DNA of 64,000 bases from CAVQBP01 sp964448105. GTDB lineage: Bacteria; Bacteroidota; Ignavibacteria; Ignavibacteriales; Ignavibacteriaceae. The position numbers and the translations under genes were made by a program. Under the pieces are notes generated by a model. It saw only the letters and a list, made by a program, of their open reading frames with translations, had not been told where the DNA came from and ran no database searches. Below are positions 28,331-34,621 of this stretch, piece by piece. Position 1 is the stretch's first letter. Each line of letters starts with the position of its first letter. The stretch is taken from the NCBI GenBank assembly GCA_964448105.1, contig CAYUVK010000013.1:1-64000 (forward strand), read 5' to 3'.

Positions 28331-28349
28331 ATGCAAGGATAATGCCTAT
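28331..28349 (-). promoter_or_regulatory. Sigma-54 (-24/-12) promoter candidate for the lectin-fold gene and permease copies 11 onward
   Basis: On the minus strand the sequence reads TAGGCATTATCCTTGCAT. GG and GC are separated by exactly ten bases, and GGCA and TTGC match the sigma-54 consensus TGGCAC-N5-TTGC. It lies about 35-50 bp upstream of the start at 28295 and about 53 bp downstream of the paired palindromes at 28399-28434. Position, spacing and context all agree. The match is read from sequence; function is inferred. Confidence 0.6.
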
Positions 28350-28398
28350 CAAAAAATATTTAAATAAGATAAGCAAACACAATTGTACTAATCTTTAT

Positions 28399-28434
28399 TA
28401 TACGGTTACGAACACTAGTGAACGTTTCCGGACA
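28399..28434 (-). promoter_or_regulatory. Tandem activator-binding sites (enhancer pair C)
   Basis: On the minus strand there are two 16-bp imperfect palindromes, TGTCCGGAAACGTTCA (28434-28419) and TGTTCGTAACCGTATA (28414-28399). Their starts are 20 bp apart, about two helical turns. They share the pattern TGTnCG-nAAMCG-nnnn with the pairs at 34514-34549 and 37226-37261. The pair lies in the 172-bp gap between permease copy 12 and the lectin-fold gene. They are most likely upstream activator sites for the NtrC-family regulator encoded at 37411-38787. Confidence 0.6.
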
Positions 28435-28467
28435 ATTCCAGAAAATAATTAACTTAGTTTACACTAC

Positions 28468-30780
28468 CTATTCATATTTCAAAGACTCAACCGGATTTGC
28501 CTTTGCAGCTTTAATCGTCTGGAAGCTAACTGTTGTTAATGCTATTAATAAAGCAATGGCACCGGATAAAACAAATACACTCCACCCCAAATTAACTCTA
28601 TAAGCAAAATTTTTAAGCCAGTTATTCATGATATAATAAGCTACAGGCCAGGCAATGATATTTGCCAGTATAACCCATTTAGTGAATTCTTTGGAAAGGA
28701 TCATAACAATTTCGATTATCGAAGCTCCAACTACTTTCCTTATCCCGATTTCTTTTGTCCTTTGCTCTGTAATAAAAGCAGCTAAACCGAATAAACCAAG
28801 GCATGCAATAAATAATGCCAGTGATGAAAATACCGTTGTTATCTGTCCGGTTTTTTCTTCAGATTCATATAGTTGAGCCAATTTTTGATCGACAAAGTTA
28901 TAACTGAATCTTTGATTATTAGTCAACTTGTTCCATGTTTCTTCGATGTAGCTTATAGTTTGTTTAAAATTTGATGATGCAATCCTTACTGTTAAAACAC
29001 TTCCGGGCTGCCTTACTTTGTTGAGACACAATACAAGCGGTCTAACCATTTGATGCAAAGATTCATAATTAAAATCTTTAATTACACCAATTATTGTATA
29101 TGTTTTATCTTCTCCATTAATGCCGATTTGTTTAAGAGTTTTGCCGATTGGATTTTCTGAAGTGCATTCTCTTGCTCCGGCTTCATTTATTAAAACTGCA
29201 GAAGTGTCGGAGGGAAAATCTTTTGAAAAATACCTGCCGGCTTTTAATTTGATTCCATATGTCTTTAAAAAATCATAATCGACATCAAGATATTGAAATG
29301 AAATAACATCGCTGCCTGTTTGTTTATTGTATAAGTACCCATTCCCCGGTACACCTGACTGAAACATCACCGATGATTTTGTAACAGAACTTATATTAGG
29401 ATTTTTCAACAGCTCATTTTTAAATGCTTCAAGCTGATTTGTAAGTGCGTCTGCATTATTTATTGAAACAAGATGTTCTTTGTTAAAGCCGAGATTTTTA
29501 TTCTGAATATAATCAAGCTGGTTTTTAATACTCAATGTTCCTATAATTAAAGTAATAGATATGGAAAATTGAATTATAACCAGAGTGTTTCTTAATAAAT
29601 GTTTTTTTCCCCTTTTTCCTGAATTTGGCTTTAAAATTTGACTCGGTTGAAATGATGACAAATAAAATGCCGGATAGCTCCCCGCAAGGATACCAACAAA
29701 TAAAATAAAAAGTATAATGAGAGGAACTGTGTAAATATTATTAAAGAAATCTAATTTTAACTCTTTGCCTATAAACCTGCCGAAAACCGGCAAAATAGTC
29801 TCAATCATTACTACAGAAACAAGAACAGCAAGAAAACTCATAAAAATGGACTCTGTAATAAATTGTACCATTAATTTAGTTTTACTTGAACCCAGAGTTT
29901 TTCTTATCCCAACTTCCTTGCTCCGTTTTTCAGACCGGGCGGTTGCAAGGTTCATAAAATTTATAATTGCAATTAATAGGATAAATAATGCAACTGCGGA
30001 AAAGATGTATACATAAGCTATATCACTATTATCCACATTGCTCCATTCAGTATTCAAGTCTATTCCATAATCATGTTGTGAATACAAGTGAATGTAAGCT
30101 AAAGGCTGAAGATAAAATCCATAACTATTTCCTTTATCAAAAAAATCTTTAATCGGTACTCCAAGAATTGCTTCGGCTTGCGGGCCTACTTTATTTAAAA
30201 CTACATTTTTCATTTTGTCATCAAAAGCATGAGGATCTGTTCCTTTTTTTAATACTAAATAAGTCGAATACCATAGATTCAACCAGTAATCACTTTTTGA
30301 AACCGGAAAAGTAGACATTGATAAAAGGAAGCTGCATCTAAAATGAGAGTTCTTTGGAAAATCTTTCATAACTCCTGTTATCAAATAACTCCCTTTGTCA
30401 TCAACAATAAAAGACTTACCAACAGGATTTTCATTACCAAAATACTTTTTTGACATTTCTTCGGTTAAAACAATTGAATTCGGATGCACAAGTGCTGTTT
30501 TCGGATTCCCATAAAGAAAAGGCAATGTAAAAATTTCAAAGTAGGTTGAATCTGCGCCATAAATATCCCATTCCTTAAATTCTTTATCCTTATACCTGAA
30601 ATTATGGGATCCGAAATAGCCAATCCTGGTATAATTAATTACTTCGGGAAATTCCCGNNNNNNNNNNNNNNNNNNNNNNNNNNNNNNNNNNNNNNNNNNN
30701 NNNNNNNNNNNNNNNNNNNNNNNNNNNNNNNNNNNNNNNNNNNNNNNNNNNNNNNNNATTTGGAAATAATTTTTCAGCAT
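28468..30780 (-). CDS. MacB/FtsX-type ABC transporter permease, copy 12 (interrupted by assembly gap)
   Basis: The start MLKNYFQ (RBS AAGAGGAAA) and the body from EFPEVINYTRI onward are both present. Between them lie 100 Ns. In the paralogues the segment from the start to the equivalent of FPEV is about 87-90 residues, but here only about 43 codons fit, so the true gap is nearer 230 bp than 100 bp. The apparent frame continuity is accidental. Signatures are KEVGIRKTLGSS and KEIGIRKVVGAS; the end is ANPVESLKYE. It lies directly downstream of the ATPase gene at 30854-31519 and is the first permease of the fusion protein/ATPase operon. Confidence 0.88.
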   Translation of the reverse strand: MLKNYFQXXXXXXXXXXXXXXXXXXXXXXXXXXXXXXXXXXREFPEVINYTRIGYFGSHNFRYKDKEFKEWDIYGADSTYFEIFTLPFLYGNPKTALVHPNSIVLTEEMSKKYFGNENPVGKSFIVDDKGSYLITGVMKDFPKNSHFRCSFLLSMSTFPVSKSDYWLNLWYSTYLVLKKGTDPHAFDDKMKNVVLNKVGPQAEAILGVPIKDFFDKGNSYGFYLQPLAYIHLYSQHDYGIDLNTEWSNVDNSDIAYVYIFSAVALFILLIAIINFMNLATARSEKRSKEVGIRKTLGSSKTKLMVQFITESIFMSFLAVLVSVVMIETILPVFGRFIGKELKLDFFNNIYTVPLIILFILFVGILAGSYPAFYLSSFQPSQILKPNSGKRGKKHLLRNTLVIIQFSISITLIIGTLSIKNQLDYIQNKNLGFNKEHLVSINNADALTNQLEAFKNELLKNPNISSVTKSSVMFQSGVPGNGYLYNKQTGSDVISFQYLDVDYDFLKTYGIKLKAGRYFSKDFPSDTSAVLINEAGARECTSENPIGKTLKQIGINGEDKTYTIIGVIKDFNYESLHQMVRPLVLCLNKVRQPGSVLTVRIASSNFKQTISYIEETWNKLTNNQRFSYNFVDQKLAQLYESEEKTGQITTVFSSLALFIACLGLFGLAAFITEQRTKEIGIRKVVGASIIEIVMILSKEFTKWVILANIIAWPVAYYIMNNWLKNFAYRVNLGWSVFVLSGAIALLIALTTVSFQTIKAAKANPVESLKYE
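30658..30757. other. Assembly gap (100 Ns)
   Basis: Exactly 100 consecutive Ns inside the 5' end of permease copy 12. A round 100 is the conventional length for a scaffold gap of unknown size. The conserved N-terminal helix of the permease is what is missing, a segment present in eleven near-identical copies here, so collapse of a repeat during assembly is a likely cause. Confidence 0.98.
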
Positions 30781-30853
30781 GAATTTCCTCTTTTATCTTT
30801 ATTCTGTGCACCCTGATTTAATGTTTAATGGGACCCAAAAGAAGCCGTAAACA

Positions 30854-31519
30854 TTATGTGTTTTCAATCCAACCGTCTTTTAAATGAATTATTCTATTGC
30901 CGTATTCAGCATTCGTTTCCGAGTGGGTAACCTGAATAATTGTTGTTCCATCATTATTTAACTTTTTCAATAATTCCATTATCTCTTTTCCCTGATCAGA
31001 ATGAAGATTTCCCGTTGGTTCATCAGCGAGGATTAATTTTGGCTCTGCAATTATTGCTCTTGCAACTGCCACAAGCTGCTGCTGTCCGCCCGAAAGCTGG
31101 TTAGGGAATAAATCTTTTTTTGCGACCATTTTAAATCTATCCAGGGTTTCGGCAACTCTCCCTTTTCTTTCATTCGATTTTACTTTCTGATATAATAAAG
31201 GAGTCTCAAGATTTTCATAAACGGTCAATTCATCAATCAGGTGATATTGCTGAAAAACAAAACCAATATGCATTTTATGTAATTCGGAAAGTTTTCTCTC
31301 ACTCATTTTATGAACAGACTCGTCATAGAAATAATATTCCCCATCGGAAGGAGTGTCAAGCATTCCTATAATATTGAGTAGAGTGGTTTTGCCGGAACCG
31401 GAGGGTCCCATTACTGAAACAAATTCTCCTTCTTCAATGTTAAGGTTTATATTCCGCAGTACGTAAGTTTTGATGAACTTGTTGTTGTAGAATTTTTCGA
31501 TGTTTTGAAGTTTAATCAT
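30854..31519 (-). CDS. MacB/LolD-type ABC transporter ATPase
   Basis: 221 residues from the ATG at 31519 (AAGGAG seven bases upstream; the in-frame start at 31549 is less likely). Walker A is GPSGSGKTTLL, the Q-loop region FVFQQYHLIDELTVYENL, the signature LSGGQQQL, Walker B LILADEPTGNL, and the switch histidine VTHSE. Two deviations from the family: LSGGQQQLVAVARA (L for the usual R) and TGNLHSDQG (H for the usual D at the D-loop). The helical-domain hallmark LIDELTVYENLETPL is that of the MacB/LolD/FtsE group, which energises FtsX-type permeases. It is located 73 bp upstream of permease copy 12. Confidence 0.92.
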   Translation of the reverse strand: MIKLQNIEKFYNNKFIKTYVLRNINLNIEEGEFVSVMGPSGSGKTTLLNIIGMLDTPSDGEYYFYDESVHKMSERKLSELHKMHIGFVFQQYHLIDELTVYENLETPLLYQKVKSNERKGRVAETLDRFKMVAKKDLFPNQLSGGQQQLVAVARAIIAEPKLILADEPTGNLHSDQGKEIMELLKKLNNDGTTIIQVTHSETNAEYGNRIIHLKDGWIENT

Positions 31520-31539
31520 TGTAATCTCCTTCTGAGGAG

Positions 31540-31562
31540 CATAGCGCATGGCGCATAGCGTT
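31540..31562. repeat. Short GCATAGCG-type repeat flanking the four-helix-bundle gene
   Basis: The sequence contains GCATAGCGCAT-GGCGCATAGCG, two copies of GCATAGCG around a GCGCATGG core. Related but degenerate words (GCATAACGCATAGTGC at about 31939-31954 and GCTAAGTGCCATGCG at about 32015-32029) occur on the other side of the four-helix-bundle gene. Together they bracket that gene between the two ATPases and look like remnants of an inserted cassette. Confidence 0.4.
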
Positions 31563-31565
31563 TAG

Positions 31566-31922
31566 TTATAGAGTTTTTTTAAAATTAGTTATCATTCTGC
31601 ATTCTTTATCCAGTTTATCTAAAAGAATACTTAATTTTTCTTCAGTGATTAATTTCCTTCTATTAAGAATTATTAAAATATTTGCATTTTCGAAGGTTGA
31701 TCTTCGGGCAAAGTTTAGAAAATTACAAAAATCTTTTTTTGAAGTTGAGCCGGAACCTTCTGCGATATTATTGCTCATGCTCATTGTGGCTGCTCTTAGT
31801 TGTTCAGCAAATCTGTATAATCTTTGAACTTCCAAATAATCCGCTATATCTAAAAGTTCATCAGAAATCTCAATAGCGAATTGCCAAATTTTTAGGTCTT
31901 GAAATCTAAATTTTATCCCCAT
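31566..31922 (-). CDS. Four-helix bundle protein (23S rRNA intervening-sequence protein / S23 family)
   Basis: 118 residues from the ATG at 31922 (CAAGGAG upstream; the longer start at 31940 is not needed). F-FQDLKIWQFAIEISDELLDIA, RFAEQLRAATMSMSNNIAEGSGS and FLNFARRSTFENANIL match the conserved blocks of the S23/IVP family. These proteins are found inside 23S rRNA intervening sequences and very often as free-standing genes; they form pentamers and relate to the accessory protein of diversity-generating retroelements. No rRNA or reverse transcriptase is nearby. It splits the two ATPase genes and is flanked by GCATAGCG-type repeats, so it is probably a passenger insertion and not a transporter part. 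Confidence 0.85.
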   Translation of the reverse strand: MGIKFRFQDLKIWQFAIEISDELLDIADYLEVQRLYRFAEQLRAATMSMSNNIAEGSGSTSKKDFCNFLNFARRSTFENANILIILNRRKLITEEKLSILLDKLDKECRMITNFKKTL

Positions 31923-32031
31923 GTTTTCTCCTTGTTGCATAACGCATAGTGCAAAGTGTTAAACAAAAATTTGTAACTAGTTAAAGATCGAATTTTTATC
32001 AATATTTGAATTTACGCTAAGTGCCATGCGT

Positions 32032-32742
32032 CTACACATGAAATTTCTCCTTGTAATTCTCTGTTACCACATGTCCATCGAATAAATGTATGATCCGGTG
32101 TGCGTATTCGGAATCATGCGGCGAGTGTGTTACCATTACAATTGTAGTACCTTCTTCATTTAACTGTGTCATAATATTCATTACTTCTTCACCGTTTGCA
32201 GAATCAAGGTTTCCTGTCGGTTCATCTGCAAGAATTAATTTTGGCTTTGCAACTACGGCTCGCGATACTGCAACACGCTGCTGCTGACCACCTGATAACT
32301 GCTGCGGGAAATGATCTTTACGGTGCATTATCTGCATTCTTTCCAAAACTTGTGATACCATTTTTTCTCTATCGCTTGAAGAAACTCCAAGATATAAAAG
32401 CGGGAGTTCAACATTTTCATAGACAGTTAATTCATCGATCAGATTAAAGCTCTGGAATACAAAGCCAATATTTGCTTTTCTTAAATTTGCTCTTTGCCTC
32501 TCCGAATATTTTGAAACCTCATAATTGAGGAAATAATATTCGCCGCCCGAGGGATTGTCGAGAAGCCCGAATATATTCAGCAAAGTAGATTTGCCGCAGC
32601 CTGATGGTCCCATAATAGCAACAAATTCCTTTTCGTTTATTCCGATATTTACATTATCGAGTGCTGTAGTTTCAACTTCTTCGGTTGTGTAGATCTTTTT
32701 AAGATCATTTGTTTTGATCATTGAATGATTGGTTCCGTTCAT
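32032..32742 (-). CDS. MacB/LolD-type ABC transporter ATPase
   Basis: 236 residues, start preceded by AAGGAGAG. Canonical motifs: Walker A GPSGCGKSTLL, signature LSGGQQQRVAVSRA, Walker B LILADEPTGNLDS, switch MVTHSPHD, and the MacB/LolD hallmark LIDELTVYENVELPLLY. Unlike the ATPase at 30854-31519 it has all consensus residues, so the two may form a heterodimer or serve different permeases. The last residues (KEKFHV) run into the repeat-like DNA at 32015-32032, hinting that the 3' end was altered by insertion. It lies between the GIY-YIG-like gene and the four-helix-bundle gene. Confidence 0.93.
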   Translation of the reverse strand: MNGTNHSMIKTNDLKKIYTTEEVETTALDNVNIGINEKEFVAIMGPSGCGKSTLLNIFGLLDNPSGGEYYFLNYEVSKYSERQRANLRKANIGFVFQSFNLIDELTVYENVELPLLYLGVSSSDREKMVSQVLERMQIMHRKDHFPQQLSGGQQQRVAVSRAVVAKPKLILADEPTGNLDSANGEEVMNIMTQLNEEGTTIVMVTHSPHDSEYAHRIIHLFDGHVVTENYKEKFHV

Positions 32743-32791
32743 TTTCTCTCCTTAGTTTTTTTTTAATTTCATTTCTGTTATTAAGAATTTT

Positions 32792-33052
32792 TTAATCCGT
32801 AAAATCTTCTTTCCAATCTTCCCATGCTGGATTAACAAAATCAATTAGGAATTTGATCTTCTTTTCAGGCCAGCTTTCAAATGTTTCTTTTCTTTGATTA
32901 GCCTCAACCGGGTTATCAAAAACTTCAAAATATACAAGACTCTTGCTGCAAAATTTCATACAGGACTTTTCATCTATGTTTGTAAACATTTTAGTCTTTA
33001 TTACAAATGTTTTAGATTCATCATATAAAATATAAACATATGAATTAAGCAT
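32792..33052 (-). CDS. Degenerate GIY-YIG-like small protein
   Basis: 86 residues. YVYILYDESKTFVIKTKMF occupies the place of the (Y)VYIL-----YIG core. SLVYFEVFDNPVEANQRKETFESW followed by KIKFLIDFVNPAWEDWKEDF matches the back half of small UvrC/YhbQ-type GIY-YIG proteins (LVYYE.F-AI-RE--LK-W-..KI-LI---NP-W-DL). The glycine-tyrosine nuclease core and the catalytic arginine region are lost or shortened, so endonuclease activity is unlikely. Its start lies one base after the stop of the membrane fusion protein gene, implying translational coupling. Confidence 0.65.
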   Translation of the reverse strand: MLNSYVYILYDESKTFVIKTKMFTNIDEKSCMKFCSKSLVYFEVFDNPVEANQRKETFESWPEKKIKFLIDFVNPAWEDWKEDFTD

Positions 33053-33053
33053 A

Positions 33054-34304
33054 TTACTTTATTATTAGTTTATCAACATCACCAAAATTATCATATGAAG
33101 ACGTAATAACTTTGTCACCAGGTTTAAGGCCGCTTAAGACTTCAAAATAATCGGGATTCTGCCTGCCTAGGCTAATTGATTTTTTAACTGCTTCGCTCCC
33201 GGAATTGTTAAGTATAAAAACCCACTGCCCGCCTGTTTTTTGATAAAAACCTCCGCGGGCTAACAATGTAGCTTTTGTACGGTCACTAAGCTGCAATCTT
33301 ATTTGCAATGTTTGTCCTCTTCTTATACCATCAGGGGTTTTGCCGGTAAATTCCATATCTACTTCAAATTTTCCTTCTTTCACTTCCGGGTACACTTTTT
33401 CTACAATTAATTTATATTCACTGCCGTCAATATCTACGGTTGCCCGCAATCCTTTCGAAACTCTTGCAATATAAAATTCATCGATATCTGCTCTTACTTT
33501 ATAACCATCTAGTGCGTCAATTTGTCCCAGCCTGGAACCGGGAGTTTTGGATTGACCTATCTCTGCATTTAAAGAAGTTAGCTGCCCGCTTATAGGAGCT
33601 TTAACTGTAAGATTATCTAAATTTTCTTTTATCAATTCAAGGTTCATTTGTAAACGCTGGATTGACGAATTTATTTGTTCGAGCTGAGTCTGTTTTAATA
33701 CTGAGTCCTTTCTCCAGTTTTCTTCGGCTAGCCTCTTTTGTTCGATATCGTGAAGATAATTATCACGGTATTGCTGATATTCCTGTTCCGATACTAGTTT
33801 CTTTTCCCACATCACTTTTTCCCTATCATACAATTGCTCTGAATTGATAAGGCTGTAATTAACATCTACAAGCCTGGTTTGAAGATTTATACTATTCTGT
33901 TCAATTTGAAGACGAGTATTTCTTGCTTCATTTATTTGCTGGAAGGCAAAAGATTCCTGCTGTAAAGCACTTAATTGAAAATCAGTGTTTGACAGTTTTA
34001 ATATTTTGTCTCCCTTTTGCAGCATTGCCCCTTCTTCAACGAATTTTTTTTCTATTGTACCACCTAAAATTGCATCAAGGTAATAAGTATTTTTGGGTAA
34101 TACATTTCCGGTTACAGGAATAAACTCCTGGAAATCACCGTTTGTAACGGTAGAGATTGTTATTTTATCAGCTTCAACATTTAACTTGGAACCGGTATCT
34201 GCCAATATTAAAATTATGAGTATAAAAAATAAAACTCCTCCACCGGATGAGAACCAAAATTTTTTTCTTTTATAAAATGGTTTTTTTTCTATCTTTCTGT
34301 CCAC
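33054..34304 (-). CDS. Membrane fusion protein, HlyD/MacA type
   Basis: 416 residues starting at GTG (34304); no alternative ATG exists. A basic N-terminus is followed by one membrane anchor (about residues 17-36). Then come a barrel-sandwich half (VTGNVLPKNTYYLDAILGG, EEGAMLQKGDKILKLSN), a long coiled-coil hairpin (about 105-225, rich in Q, E and L), the second half-motif (LTVKAPISGQLTSLNAEIGQ), a beta-barrel domain and a membrane-proximal domain ending GLKPGDKVITSSYDNF. It would link the inner-membrane permeases to an outer-membrane channel, but no TolC-like gene is in the window. It is first in the operon behind the -24/-12 element at 34370-34388. Confidence 0.9.
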   Translation of the reverse strand: MDRKIEKKPFYKRKKFWFSSGGGVLFFILIILILADTGSKLNVEADKITISTVTNGDFQEFIPVTGNVLPKNTYYLDAILGGTIEKKFVEEGAMLQKGDKILKLSNTDFQLSALQQESFAFQQINEARNTRLQIEQNSINLQTRLVDVNYSLINSEQLYDREKVMWEKKLVSEQEYQQYRDNYLHDIEQKRLAEENWRKDSVLKQTQLEQINSSIQRLQMNLELIKENLDNLTVKAPISGQLTSLNAEIGQSKTPGSRLGQIDALDGYKVRADIDEFYIARVSKGLRATVDIDGSEYKLIVEKVYPEVKEGKFEVDMEFTGKTPDGIRRGQTLQIRLQLSDRTKATLLARGGFYQKTGGQWVFILNNSGSEAVKKSISLGRQNPDYFEVLSGLKPGDKVITSSYDNFGDVDKLIIK

Positions 34305-34369
34305 TTTTTCGCCGCTTGTAAATTTTTTTTAAGAATGTGTTTAAACAAAAATTTAATTTTTAAACCTAT

Positions 34370-34388
34370 ATTCAACTTGTGTGCCTTT
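34370..34388 (-). promoter_or_regulatory. Sigma-54 (-24/-12) promoter candidate for the fusion protein/ATPase operon
   Basis: Minus strand: AAAGGCACACAAGTTGAAT. GGCAC matches the -24 element perfectly, and TTG falls at the right distance for -12 (ten bases between GG and GA), with A in place of the less conserved C. It lies about 70 bp upstream of the GTG start at 34304 and about 125 bp from the paired palindromes at 34514-34549, within the normal range for enhancer action. Confidence 0.5.
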
Positions 34389-34513
34389 ATTATTGAATAA
34401 AGTCAAATGAAAAATTATTTGAGATATCAAATGGATATGTTCATAATATTTGAAAAAATAAAAACATTTTGATATTTACTTTGAAACATTTAAGTTTCAA
34501 ACATTAGCGATAG

Positions 34514-34549
34514 TGTACGCAAACGGACGCTTATGTTCGGAACCGGTCA
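34514..34549. promoter_or_regulatory. Tandem activator-binding sites (enhancer pair B)
   Basis: TGTACGCAAACGGACG (34514-34529) and TGTTCGGAACCGGTCA (34534-34549), again with starts 20 bp apart and the TGTnCG-nAAMCG pattern. A separate perfect inverted repeat, TTGAAAC-6-GTTTCAA, lies just beside it at 34481-34500. The only gene this region can serve is the membrane fusion protein operon on the minus strand. The remainder of the 317-bp gap (34305-34621) is AT-rich without other structure I can see. Confidence 0.6.
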
Positions 34550-34621
34550 ATATATTTATAAAAGATTTATTCTTTTTTTTATTTTAAATTAATTTTCCAA
34601 ATCCTTTAATATTGTATAAAT

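Noticed and set aside
1..30780. CRISPR or simple tandem repeat array
   Set aside because: The recurrence every 2.4 kb is due to paralogous permease genes; there are no short repeats with unique spacers.
31645..31876. Two plus-strand frames over the four-helix-bundle gene
   Set aside because: The minus-strand gene has the clear S23 family pattern and a good ribosome-binding site; the plus frames are shadows.
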